Assembly: GCA_000697665.1 (NCBI GenBank)
Contig: KL197741.1
Span: 314,232-338,870, forward strand
Source: Jaapia argillacea MUCL 33604
Taxonomy: Eukaryota; Basidiomycota; Agaricomycetes; Jaapiales; Jaapiaceae
Direction: 5' to 3'
DNA length: 24,639 nucleotides
Shown: positions 9,183 to 20,259 of the stretch, one piece after another
Position numbering within the stretch: position 1 is the first letter of the stretch
How the letters are laid out: the number at the start of each line of letters is the position of its first letter
Translations under genes and position numbers: made by a program
The notes under the pieces: model-generated
Told to the model about the DNA's origin: nothing
Database searches by the model: none
Seen by the model: the letters and a program-made list of their open reading frames with translations, nothing else

Positions 9183-10748
9183 TCAAAGCTGCATAAACGT
9201 CTTGTACCCTTCCCTAATTGGATTCTTTCCATAATACCTCGCACTCAAATAACTAAAAACAACCTCCCGTCAATCTTTCAAATCTAAGCGAGAGCAGGAA
9301 AAGAGCGAGCATACCTCCAATGAACAGCACCAGTAGCCAAATCCTTACATCCCTGTACAAAAGTCCGAATATTCCCATTAACTGGGAGTCGACGCTCAGC
9401 GTCGACGAACGCCAAGTGGGCCTGTCGGACTAGTTCGCAGGCACGGAGGATGGCTTCTTGTGTTGAGAGGTTCTCGTGGTGTACGAGGAGTGGGATGAGG
9501 TTGTCGACTTGGTTGTCAGCCTGTATTGTGTGATGAGGGACGTTTGGTCTTGTCTTGGGTTGATGGGGTACTTACTAGTTCCTTTGGGAAGGAAACGATA
9601 TCGTTTAGCCTTTCCATAGCGATTCGTTAGTTTATGGGCTGAAGAGATGAAGAGGCGAGGACGTACAAGTGAATGATCAAACAAGTCTTGTTAATGATGA
9701 CTTGCATCGCTTCGTGATTAATAACGGAGGGAGGGAGATCTAACCCATGAATATACCTACGCATCCACCATGAGCGCACGAAATCGCAAAAGGGGGTTGA
9801 AAGCCTTACTCTAATAAAGCGATACTAGGGAAAATCCCACTACTCTGGTTCCTCTGCTCGATATGTTCTTTCATGGATAAGATTTCACCTTGGCGTTTAG
9901 ATTGGAGCCAGGTGGCGGTGTTGATGTATGCTTGGAGTTCGTTATGGATACGTTCTCGGGCGTCTATAATTGAGGAGAGCGTTATCATGTGAAACAATGT
10001 GCGGGGGAAATTAGGACGCTAACATTGAGAACAATTAGGCACGATAGTTTTAGCGATCTCGATGAATGAAGACATGATTCCGTTCGTTGGTGGACAGGGA
10101 CCGACAAACGGTTTCGGACCCATACACCAAGAAATAGTATCGCAAGTCTCGCGATGGTACTGTGCTAATTTTGGGTCGTCGAGCGTGCCATCGTCTATGA
10201 CTGTTGTGAAGAATTAGGATTAGGATTTGGAATTGTTCAAGGTTTGGGGTGGGGATCTTACCGTCGTCCCAGATGAATATCTGGCTCGGTGATGGAGGTT
10301 AAGAAGATTGGAAGGAGGGAGGGAGGGAGGGAGGGAGGCTTACCCAGCCGTGGTAGAGAGCCATCGCGCGATATTCTTCTGGTTGGGCTTTAGGATAAAG
10401 ACACGCAGCTAACGAAGCGAAATCGGCTCGAATGATCCTCCGACGTTCAGTTTCATCCCTAACCCAACTATCCACATCAAACCAAACCGATTTCAGCGCT
10501 TTTGGAAGAATAAAAGTAGAGGCGCCGACGTACCTCAATAACCAATTATCGATCTCATCTCGCATAGACGGGTAACCTTCGTTCATATCATGTTTCCAAC
10601 CGGGGAGGACTTGGTATAGGTCTGGTATGAAGATTCTGGAGCCTTTGATACGGCGGAGGAGGGATTCTTTCTTTGATGTGTTCGATGAGGTTGGGATATC
10701 GTGAAAGATGGGGAGGGAGAGATTTGGGTTGAGAGTTAAGGTTGACAT
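9183..10748 (-). CDS. class I terpene synthase B
   Basis: Nine exons: 10748-10534, 10467-10344, 10280-10262, 10200-10024, 9963-9810, 9756-9667, 9609-9576, 9520-9315 and 9252-9183, giving 362 aa. Seven of the nine exons are identical in length to those of synthase A (124, 19, 177, 154, 90, 34 and 70 nt), proof of a tandem duplication. The aspartate motif DDVIDD is at 118-123, NDIVSFPKE carries Asn262, Ser266 and Glu270, and the Arg-Tyr pair is R345-Y346, so all catalytic signatures are present. Exon 8 is 12 nt shorter than in A. Intron 4 has a weak GTTAGC donor. Substrate and product are inferred only at family level (prenyl diphosphate cyclisation). Its 5' end faces the KEL3-like gene across 1.3 kb. 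Confidence 0.9.
9388..9406. repeat. 9-bp perfect palindrome inside synthase B exon 8
   Basis: GTCGACGCT and AGCGTCGAC are separated by a single base. It encodes part of a conserved DAERRLP segment, and synthase A codes the same residues without the palindrome, so it is probably codon-level coincidence. Confidence 0.8.
10317..10338 (+). repeat. GGGA tandem run in synthase B intron 2
   Basis: Five GGGA units plus GG. On the coding (minus) strand this is a CCCT-type polypyrimidine tract just inside the donor of intron 2. The plus strand has enough G runs for a G-quadruplex. Confidence 0.8.
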
Positions 10749-12062
10749 GATTGGGCGGATTGGGGTGAAGGAGGTGACGGTGTTGGCAGTTGATATAGTA
10801 GACGGGGCGGTTCAGAATTAACTTCGGGTTAAGGTATCCTTCTGGTGGTTCGGGAATACCGATTGGGGAAGTCGGTGTAGTGTAAACGGCGTGTTTTCCT
10901 GAAGAGGGGTTGGGACTCATGATGGTAGGGACGAATGGAGGTAGGGGGATAGGAGGTCCCACTACGGCACGGAGGCTATGGTAAAAATATCGTGTTAAGA
11001 GCGGAGGGCACGGCGATTGGGGGTTGTAGATTGACACCAGGGTACTATCGGAGTAGTTGTCGGTCCAAAAGCAGACAGTGCACATGTTGGAAGATAGAGG
11101 GCCGCGAGATGCGAGGTGTTATCTAGGCTCGAGGAGGCTCGGAGTGTCCATAAGTCAGAGGAAGAAGTTGTCTGACACTCCGCGGCTGAGGTGATGGATG
11201 ATTTATCCGGGCCGGGGTGGATTTTTGTGGGAGAAGCTCGGGCATGGTGGGAGGCGAGGTAGGGTATTGTTCGTGAGGATGAGAAATAATGGGAATGATC
11301 GAGCGAAAGGTACTGCAGAGAGAGGAAATTTGAGCGATGTGGACTGAGAATTCCCTGAAGGGAGCCGATCGCGAGATCTTGGTTGTGATAGGAGGGTGAT
11401 AGAAGGTTGACGGGGCGGAACTCACTAGGTCTCGCAAGTGTACTCGATGAAACAAACAACTCGACATCGTTATCTAGCTCAAACTCCGAGGAAGTTTCGA
11501 GATGGGATGGGAGAACCTTGGAGCAAACGGAGATATCGGGGGAAGGATGCTCGATCCTGGAAGCACAGAGGGAAGGTCTCTTTTCGCCGAGCGGTAGCGG
11601 GAACGGGCTGACGATGTGAGGATAGTGTGCGCCGTGCGGAGAGAGTGTGCCCGTCGACCCAACAACCAATTGCAGAGATAAAGGGTGTGGGTGCTTAGTC
11701 GCCTTGGTCACAGGGGTTGTGCGAGATCAGCATGCCGCCAGCTAAAGCCAGATTGATGGGACGGATCTGAGCATCCCAAAATAACGCGACGCGGAGAGGA
11801 CCAGCTGAAGCGAATAACGCGCCCGCCGCTTCTGCTGGCAACAGTGCATTCCGAGTGTCGAGTACTGCAGATCTAAATCTGATGGTCAGAGAGTGTCCGA
11901 AGGGTTCCACTGTAATCGGACACGACACTCCCAGCGAGGGAGCAAGACACGTGGCGATGATGGAGGACGACAGCTCAACATCCTCACAACTCGACAACTC
12001 GACCATCTCCGATCATCTCTCCCCAACTCCATCCTCCTACGCTCCACTCGTCTCGCCAATCC
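10749..12062. promoter_or_regulatory. divergent intergenic region, synthase B / KEL3-like
   Basis: This is the shared upstream region of two divergent genes. The last 100 bases before 12063 are CT-rich, as expected for a fungal 5' leader. A minus-strand frame at 10995-11711 is open for 238 codons and Ser-rich, but it has no internal ATG, no motif and no splice partner I could find. Another at 11695-12006 begins with ATG and encodes 103 residues with an Ala/Leu-rich stretch. Neither is supported as a gene. Confidence 0.4.
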
Positions 12063-15000
12063 ATGGCCAAGAAGAAATCCTCAACTGCAAACACGAAAGC
12101 AGAAGCAAAAGCATCCAAAAAGGCCAAAGCAGCTCAGAAAGTCGAACGAAAGGAGAAGAAGAAAGTTGGCAAGTCCAAACGACCTGAGGATGAGGATAGC
12201 GACGATGATCTGGAGAGTGTCTTGGACAAGGTGTGGATGATCTGCTGCCTGATTTCTCGAGCTCGCTTGTACATGTATACTGATTGAATGCGCGTCGCTT
12301 AGTAGCTCCGCCGCGAATGGGAAGCAGCACATAAAGTCACCGAGGAACTAGTCGAAGGTCCTCCTTCTCGTCGTGCAAATGCAACGCTAACACCATGTCC
12401 GAGTGGGAACTATCTATGGAGTATCGGCGGAGAGTTCTTCTCTGAGGATGGAAGAGCTGTGAGTATTCGTGCATCTTGGTCCTTCGTGCAGGTGTTGAGG
12501 GTGTGATCATGGATAGTATTTCTATAACGACGTCTTTCGCTACTCTCCGGAGAAGGTACGCCTCACCGTTGCCCATATACCTCTGCGCTGCAGTCTTAAC
12601 CTAGTGGACCGTCGATAGGACGAATGGCGCAAATTCGTCTCGCCAAACTGTCCAGGTCCAAGATCCGCCCACGCAGTCGTAGCCTCACCAGCAGGAGGAG
12701 GAAAGCTATGGCTTTTCGGTGAGCCCATCCGCCCCTCTATTCCCTTATCGCTCCCATTCTCATCCCGCCACCTCAAACAGGCGGCGAATTCTCCTCCCTC
12801 CACCAAACAACCTTCCACCACTACCGCGATCTTTGGTCTTTCGATATCACAACGCATACTTGGGAAAGAGTCGATACTAAAGTGAGACCTAGTGCAAGGA
12901 GTGGACATCGGTGAGTCTGCTTTACTCTGGGATTTAGGTGGTTGGGAGGCTGATGGTGGTGTGGGGTAGGATGGCGATGTGGAAACATTATATTGTGTTG
13001 TTTGGGGGGTTTTATGATCCGGGTATCACGAGTAAGTTCCTTCATTCCCTATCGCATCGTATTTCTTTTCCCTTGCGATCGATCCCCTTCTCCATTCACT
13101 CTCACCTCCCACCCTCTACTTTCCCCTCCCCCATTCATCTGTTCATCCTCTTCGCTCCCTCTCCCATCCAATTTACATCCAATCGTCTTCCTAACCTCCA
13201 CCCATAGCTCGATACCAAAATGACCTATGGCTCTTCGACACCCAAGAATACAAATGGAAGCAGCTCGAAGGGAAGGAAGGTGAGAGGTGGCCTTCGTACG
13301 TATCCGTTTCTTCACACCCGTATACTCTTATCACAACCCTATCTTATATCCTCCCGTCTCTCTCCTAACCCCCGATCACTCACCACGCTTACTATTCCCC
13401 CAGTCCTCGAAGTGGGTTCTCCTTCTTACCCACACCCGATGGTATAATCCTACATGGTCCGTCCCACTCTTCCAATTTACGCTTCCCGCCCTGATTAATG
13501 TTGATAGGTGGGTATTGTAAGGAGTACGTCAAGGGTAAGAGACCAGTCGGAGTAATGTTAGAAGACACCTGGTTCTTAAAGTGCGTACAATCCCAACCAT
13601 CTCACTCATCCTTCCTCACACAACCCCCACTCAATCAGACTTGCAATCAACACACCATCCGACCCAAATTCCACACCTGCACCCCAGACGAAGACCAAAA
13701 CGAAAGAAAAAGAGAAGGACTACGCCGCCATTACGTTTAAGTGGGAGAAGAGGAAGAAGGTGGGATATGCGCCTAGTTTGAGGAGTGGGTGTACCATGGG
13801 ATATTGGGTTTCTAAAGGTTCGTTTTCCTCGTTCCCTTCCTTCGTTTTTGTTTGTGCCTCTGCCTTCTTGCACGTCTTCCTCGGCCCCCTATTGCTCCTT
13901 AGTGTTGACCCTCATACTTGATGTTGGAGCCCTTCACTTTCTTTTGTGTTGTTTTGATGAAGCGTTGCTGATATCTGTTTGCGGTTTTGTAGGTATGGGA
14001 GTCATGTTTGGGGGTGTTACGGATGAAGATACTAGTGAGGAAGTTTTGGAGAGTGTTTTTTGGAATGATATGTATGTCATTTTGTCATTTTTCGTTTATT
14101 TCCATCATGGCGTTATCAACGCTGTTTCATCGTCACCCTCCCCCTTTGATCTTTATCCTCTCCGTCCTATCGCCTAACATCTCAACCCATAACTTCAGGT
14201 ACGGATATCAGGTAGCAGGTAACGGCCGATGGGTATCCCTATCCCTCAAACAACCAAAGAAGAAAGTCGGACAAGGGAGGAACAAGAAGAAGAAACAACC
14301 TGGTCGTCCTGACCCCGAAAGAGATTCGGAAGATGAAGGGAGTGATACTGGGGTAGGTTTTCTCGTGGAGTTCCGTACCTTGGTATTACGGTTGATATCT
14401 TGTTGTGGGAGAAGAAGGTTGAAGAGCTGGAAGTAGATCCTGATGATCCGAACTTTACTGTTCCGCTTCCGAGGTATAACGCCATGCTCGCGGTACTTCG
14501 CAACACACTTTATATGTACGTTCTCTCTCTCCGTCACCACACCTCTCCCTACTCCCCGCCTGACCGCCAACTAACCAACGCCACCACAGATACGGCGGCA
14601 TCTACGAACGCGGTTCCCGCGAATACACCCTCGATGATTTCTACGCTCTTTCGTTAGATAAGATGGATAAGTTTGTTTGTTTGAAAGAGAGCGGGGTTGT
14701 TTTGCCTAAGGAAGGGGAGGAGGTTAGTAGTAGTAGTGGGAGTGAGGATGGGAGTGATGATGAGGATGATGAGGATGAAGATGGGGAAGAGGAGGAAGGG
14801 GAGGAAGACGTGGTTGTTGAAAGAGAGGGAGGGGTGGATGGTGGAGATATGGATGAGGAGGTGATGATGGAGGAGGTGGAGGTGGAGGAAGCAGAACCTT
14901 CCGAGGCGGAAAAGGTGGGTTATCTTTTCATTATTGCTCGCCTTGACATATAGGCTCATTGCGACCCTAGGCCGCATTACGATCTCAAGCCACGGCATTT

Positions 15001-15430
15001 ATGGGTGTTTCAAAGGATGCGACCCGATCACCTGAAGATGTTCTCAGTACTCCATTACCTGGAGAAACGCTCGCGATATTCTACGCTCGTTCTCGTAAGT
15101 TCCCTTACCTTGGATTGAGAAGTACTGAACTCATTGTTTTAGGCGAGTTCTGGACTCAGAAAGCTCATGATACGAGCGATAATCGAGGGAAACTCTTGAG
15201 GCGAGATGGGTTTACAATTGCATCTGAACGTTACGGTTCGTGATTCCTCCACTTACCTCGCTCGAGGATTGTTTGACATGGGAATTTCTACAGCCGAGTA
15301 TAAACCTATTTTAGAGGAAGTTGAGAGGATCTTGGCAGAAGCAGGATTAGATGAGGAAGAGATGAGGAAAGGGGCTGCTGGAGCTGTTGGTGGCTCTGGA
15401 GCTGCGGGACAAAGTCGGAATCGAAGGTGA
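12063..15430 (+). CDS. kelch-repeat protein, KEL3/KLHDC4 family
   Basis: Seventeen exons: 12063-12230, 12306-12458, 12517-12555, 12619-12718, 12781-12910, 12970-13031, 13208-13295, 13404-13456, 13508-13580, 13639-13817, 13993-14071, 14199-14352, 14412-14515, 14590-14914, 14971-15094, 15143-15235 and 15294-15430. They encode 686 aa with no frame conflict. The N-terminus is Lys-rich. Kelch blades follow from about residue 90, seen as LWSIGGEF, LWLFGGEF, IVLFGGFYDPG, GIILHGGYC, GVMFGGVTD and LYIYGGIYE with paired Trp positions (DLWSFD, DLWLFD). An acidic linker of Asp/Glu/Ser comes next, then a C-terminal DUF4110-like segment (FYARSREFWTQKA). The first-intron acceptor chosen avoids an immediate in-frame TAG. 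Yeast KEL3 and animal KLHDC4 share this architecture; the molecular role is not established. Confidence 0.92.
14700..14910 (+). repeat. purine-rich acidic tract in KEL3-like exon 14
   Basis: About 210 bases are almost purely A/G with scattered T, encoding an Asp/Glu/Ser/Gly run between the last kelch blade and DUF4110. It is slippage-prone and intrinsically disordered in the protein. Confidence 0.75.
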
Positions 15431-15791
15431 AGACATCACTCACTTGGTTGGTGGAATCTGCTTTTTCTGTGCTTGGGAAAGGTTATAAGTGGAAAGCCGT
15501 GTGCAATGTATAACTAACGATGTTGTGGGCTGGATTTGATAAATAAATGTATTCCAATGCCCATGGCTGCTCTGCAGTTACAGAATGTCCAAGCTTCAAG
15601 CCTGAAATGTGACAATCATCTACCCAACGCACTCTCCTCGTACATAAGTTAGGAAGTCTGGGTTCGGCCAAGTCGTGACGAAAAGGAGAGATGAGAAGGA
15701 ATCGTCGGAGACGGAACACCTGATCAATCCTGGCCAAATGCACTCTCCTAGAGCGTCTCTCGCCTGTGCTAATCGCCCCGCCTTGGCCCTT
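15431..15791. other. intergenic, convergent 3' ends
   Basis: This lies between the KEL3-like stop (+) and the stop of the unknown gene (-). It contains AT-rich stretches such as gataaataaatg near 15538 suitable for polyadenylation. No gene is seen. Confidence 0.5.
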
Positions 15792-17817
15792 TCAAGCAGA
15801 GTAAACCCCCTCGCTATCTCCTTCCTCCTCTTCCTCCTCCTCGAGATCAAATCGAGCCCGTTTCCTAACTCTGGGCGACTCTGCGTCTCCTTCCTCCTCC
15901 GTGATCCTCTTGCTAGATTCAAGGCGAACTACATTGGATGTAGAAGCTTCTCCACGATTGCTGCCCTGGGGAGAGCACAAAGATAGCTGTGCTGGGTTGT
16001 CAACGCTGTCAAGACGACACATCTCTTTCACCAGGTGTCGCTCGGTGGAACGGGATGTAAGATCAGTACACCAACAACCTTCTGAAATATTCCAGAGGCC
16101 ACTGAGGAATGGTAATCCTTGTGAAGACTGATTTGCATGTATGCTATCGTATTCAAGATCCCGACAACCAGGACAAAATCGCCGACCGAGTGAGATATCT
16201 CTCTTGTAATGGAGTCCCAGGGATGGGACCTTGATAATGTTGGTTCCCTTGATGAGTGAGAGGCTAGAAACATACAATGCCCACTGGTCGTCATCGATGG
16301 CGCTGTAGCATATGTGTCCGGATTTCTTGAGACCGTCGAGGAAGAGTTGGATTTTCGAGTCACGAGGGAGAGGCGTGGATATGTGTACTGCGGGTAGGAC
16401 CCGCTGGCATTGTCGGAACCACTGTAGAAAGCAGTAACGAAACCACTCTTCATTGTGATATGCGTGATCTTTGAAACGTAACCAAAGCAGTGCACCGATG
16501 ATCGAACGGACGTCCACACTCTCCTCGAAGGGTCGAACCCGAGGTGTCGAAATAGGTGTGCGTCGAGTCGGTATGAGCCACGAATAGGTAGAGATGCAGT
16601 CGTGCCATTCGACCGGAAATTTGCTGACCCAGGTAGGGTGCCATGAGCCGGATTGTTTAACTTCATACTTCTGGAACTCCTCCTCGAGGAGAGGAAGATA
16701 TTCCACCAATGAAGACTCCGAGACGCAATCGAAGAACCTGTACAGGTCGTCTCGAATATCTTCCACGGCCTCCATCGAAACCGTTGGCGGATATACCATG
16801 AAGGAGAGGGTTTGCCAAACCGTGGGCCGGCTTTGGCTCACTTTGGGATGTAGGATCCACGGCAAACATTCCTCCTCCACCTCCTCGAGACTTCACGGAT
16901 CACACCGTCACACATCAACGTTAACATTCTCAGTCAATGGTATCAATACTGAAAGGACATACACGGATTCGCACGCGACACATCCTGACCAACAGTCTTC
17001 GTCTTCCTCTGATTCTGTGACGCCCATAGTGTCACACAAGGCGACGAGAATGGGGTAATTTTGATAGTCGTAGAGCCAGGAGAAGAGGGTAGCCCAAAGG
17101 GACGTCGGAGTATCCCAAAAGGAGCATGTATGATCACTACTCTTCCGAACGAATTCAGCGAGAGGTTCGTTTGCGAAACCCGATGATGCCAAAGGCCCTT
17201 TGGAGACACGAATCCAAGCGCTCACAAGTTTCTCTAAAGTGAGGCCAGGACCGCGAGGTGTGCTGATTGGCGACACGAGCATCAACCACATGATGGCTGC
17301 GATCCGTATAGGCGCTGTGGCGGTCCAAACCTTCTGCTTCAACGAAGCAGGCCACAAATCGGGACCCCCCTCCTCTGCTAGACGCATGGTGCGCTGCTCG
17401 TAGTCTCTTTGGTATTGTGACCATTCGTATATGGAAAGTGGCTCATCTGGGACAACGAGATGTTTGTTGTCCTCCGGACTGTCACTATCCTCAGACTGCA
17501 TGTAGTTCCGCACCCACTCCTCATCACCTGGCCTCCAAAGACTCCAGATATCTGCAATGGATCTGTGTCCCTTGATGAAGTCGCCCAACAGAGCGATCGC
17601 GATCGAATAGTGCAACCCTATTCCAAGGAACGTCCGGTATACGAAGAGCGGTATGACGGGAGGGTTTGAAGGATTGAAGTTAGGGCGACAAAGGTCCTTC
17701 AAAGGGTCGAAATCCATGCCGGGCTCCGAAGCTATCAAAAATAACCCATCGCCTCCGATCGGCACGACATCGATACAAGGAGAATGAGAGATGCTCACCC
17801 TGGCTGCCCGATGACAT
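15792..17817 (-). CDS. unknown 628-aa protein (family U)
   Basis: Three exons: 17817-17799 (19 nt), 17731-16963 and 16890-15792. Intron 1 (67 nt) runs from GTGAGC to GATAG; intron 2 (72 nt) from GTATGT to GAAG and removes two in-frame stops. The protein begins MSSGSQASEPGMDFD. The middle is Trp- and Leu-rich and probably helical. CPGC (502-505) and CWC (535-537) could bind zinc, RVRKRAR (603-609) resembles a nuclear localisation signal, and the C-terminus has a Glu run. I do not recognise the family. Fragments of related sequence occur at 24120-24317 and weakly at 20290-20456, so it belongs to a small dispersed family. The start could instead be upstream in the frame open to 17963 if intron 1 is not spliced. 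Confidence 0.7.
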
Positions 17818-17907
17818 TCGGCAACCTTGCGATGAGGACGATGATGGTTAGTTGGGGCTGAAGGATGTGGTGAGAGTGTAGGGGGGTGAAAATGTGTCGT
17901 AGCTCGG

Positions 17908-18066
17908 GGCGCCGAGTCAGCTTTTAACGGTGCTTGAGACATGAGGCGCCTTAGACGCTTCATATCACGGCGCCTGAACAAGCGCCTGAGCGCCTATGGC
18001 GAAGCTGGTTTGCGCGTTTAACCTTACCCTTGTCCCGGCAAACTCTTTCTGGCATCGTCGGGCGCC
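17908..18066. promoter_or_regulatory. GGCGCC/AGCGCC motif cluster upstream of family U gene
   Basis: GGCGCC occurs at 17908, 17945, 17969 and 18061, and AGCGCC at 17981 and 17989, all 90-250 bases upstream of the start codon at 17817. The copy at 18061 reads GTTTGGCGCC on the minus strand, which resembles an E2F-type site. Function is a guess from density and position. Confidence 0.3.
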
Positions 18067-19439
18067 AAACTACCATGTGCAGCTCCGTCAATCCAGGTAA
18101 GTGAAGCTGCGTCTTAATGCCGATGCATCAGGACGAGTACAGGTTTCCAGACACTCGATACAGTTTGCGCATCTGCGCTAATGCTTGCACAGTTTGACAG
18201 CAGTGTGGTAGACGTCCGTCACCAGATATGTTGACGCCCAGGAATGAGGCTGTGTCATGGGCGCTTACGACAACCTAATCACAGGAGGAAGACATGACGA
18301 TCGTTCCCATGAGGCCGGGCTTAAAAGACCTAGTCAGAAGCGCCCAATGGTGGCGATTATGAGAGCGAGCGCTTGATAAATGAACGACGAGCCAATCACC
18401 GAGGATCTGTATATCCATTTCAAAATGAGGCCTCCTACTCCATTCTTCCCCGTTCCTCTCGCCCTCGTGATCGTCTCCACTGATCCAATCTCGTTAATAT
18501 CCCGCGTTCGGATTCCGCTGCTCTCATGCAACTATAACTTCATTCCAATTTCGGACTTGCCGTGTATCCCTGTGATGGATTTGGGGGTGACGACTACGTC
18601 GGGTAAGGATCTTCATTCCAGTTCGAGATCGTTCTGTAGAATCGACGAAGTTTGCCTTGATGAGGATACTGGTTTCGGGGTTGGCTTAAGTTTGAGTTCT
18701 TTACCTTCGTCAAGGCTCGGTCGATAAAGCGAGGTCGTGTCGTACACATCTGAGCAAAACGCGGTTGCTGGAGAATTCATGGCCAACATGGATGAGCTGA
18801 TTGGTTTGGAAGGGAGAACGAAGGAAAGATGAACGGACGTTGCGTGGGGTTAAATAACTCGGATATTGGACAGTTTCCTTCAGTTGTCCATGCGGCATTC
18901 ATTAAACTCTTCTCTCATCGTCCTCGCATTTCCAGACCGTTCATCCACCCCTTCTCTTCCAGAACAATTCACCCCAAACAGCCCTTGGAGAATTTGAATT
19001 GCCCTGAGTTGTGCATGGAAGGTGGGAGGCCGGGCGTTCCTTGAGAAAACTGAGGAGGGTGCTGAGTATAGTTGGCGACGGCGAAACGGGTGTCATCAAA
19101 TCAAGACGTACATATTAACTGGCCATGAGCTAACTGGCGCCCCGTTGGTTCATTCATGCAACATCGTGGAGCCGGTGAAAAGTCCGCGGCGTTCGTAGTG
19201 GTGGATTGGGTTTAGGAACCGGGTGCGACTGGGACTCCAACGAGAAGCGGTATAGATCAGCTTCTACTCTGGCACGCTCAAAATCGGCGACGAAGGTCCG
19301 AGCGGCTGACTCCACCCCGGGGTGAGTTAAACAGTCATTCGGAAGTATGGAAATGTGGACGTACTCACCAACCGCTCCGTTACCAACGACTTGAGCATCA
19401 TTGGCCTCCCCGTATACCATTCGAAATTTCAGCATAGAA
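18067..19439. other. gene-poor stretch, nothing recognised
   Basis: The open frames here (for example 116 codons from 18380) show no motif and no splice-linked continuation. Homology between the duplication arms ends at its right edge, about 19440. A minus-strand frame at 19154-19320 (RTFVADFERARVEADLYRFS) looks protein-like but could not be joined to anything. Confidence 0.4.
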
Positions 19440-20235
19440 CCCCGTCTCCGAAAGATGTCAATCATCTCTCCTCGCCATCCACCCTCCGTCATTTCTTCAC
19501 CTTCGTCTCTCAATACAGCTTAAGGACCTTCTCCCTTTTCTCGTCCATAGTCTGTTTTGGCACAGCGACGGCAGCTTCGTGTTGAGTTAACGGATTGAGG
19601 CGCTGTCGATTTTTGTGGGATGGAGCTCGGTCGGATTCGTTTAGTCGTTTCGGATTGAGGATAGGGTGGTGGATTGCGCGCCAGTGGACCCCGTGCGTCG
19701 TTTGATGTGAGCTCGTCTGGAAGGAGAGAGGATAAGTCAGCGTGATGGCTGTCGTTCGGTGTTTAGTGGAAGATTTGGTTGACTCGAGAGGGCTTTTCGT
19801 ATCGTATTACCAGACTTCAGCAACCGAGAGGGCTCATGCTGCCTTCAACACGTCTGTACGCAATCAAAAAGAGATGGGCTAAGTGAGAGAGAGAGAAAGA
19901 TGGACGATAAGGATGAGGCGCACCAATTGGAATAGAATTCCGTCAACATTGTTTCGCTTCTTCCTGACCTCCATTTCTCTCCTCCCGATCTACATTTCCG
20001 ATACTTATCCTTCAATTTAATAGCAGCCAAGACCGCCATCATCCATTTCTGCAACGATCTATCGTAACTTACATCGAGTTGGAAATAGAGGATCTACATG
20101 CAACGCTCAAGTTTGGATGGAGTTCGAGGTCATCTCCTAGCTATGGTAAGCCATCAACCTTCGGGCAGATGTATATGGAAGTCAGGATCGACGTACTTTT
20201 CGTTTCTCTCTCCCTCTCGGTCCATTGCTTTAAGG
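19440..20235 (-). pseudogene. broken CCDC137-like copy
   Basis: Minus-strand sequence matches the gene at 5793-6734 through all three exons and both introns. MMAVLAAIKLKDKYRKCR parallels GMARVLNAAKVREDYRKRR, the acceptor CAG before ACGTGTTGAAG at 19853 matches that at 6238, and MDEKREKVLKLY-stop-ETKVKKMTEGGWRGEM parallels the C-terminal MEEEREKVIRRYREMKAKKVTEGGW. Disabling changes are clear. Exon 3 reads RVEGSMSPLGC then stop, another stop replaces an Arg codon in REKVIRRYREM, and the middle of exon 3 is heavily shortened. Confidence 0.85.
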
Positions 20236-20259
20236 ATACGCAGTGGTTCCGAGCCAAAT

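Noticed and set aside
9388-9406. Palindrome as a terminator or protein-binding site
   Set aside because: It falls inside a coding exon over conserved residues; chance codon choice explains it.
10749-11085. Minus-strand frame overlapping the synthase B start (MSPNPSSGKHAVYTTP)
   Set aside because: It is in a different frame from synthase B, Pro-rich, and no intron joins it to the synthase.
10995-11711. 238-codon minus-strand open frame rich in Ser
   Set aside because: No ATG in the frame, no recognisable domain and no splice partner. Absence of stops probably reflects base composition.
16545-16570. tRNA B-box-like sequence on the minus strand
   Set aside because: It lies inside the coding exon of the 628-aa gene and has no cloverleaf.
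18490-18540. tRNA-like box (gttcggattcc)
   Set aside because: The flanking bases do not form a T stem, and no D arm or acceptor stem could be built.
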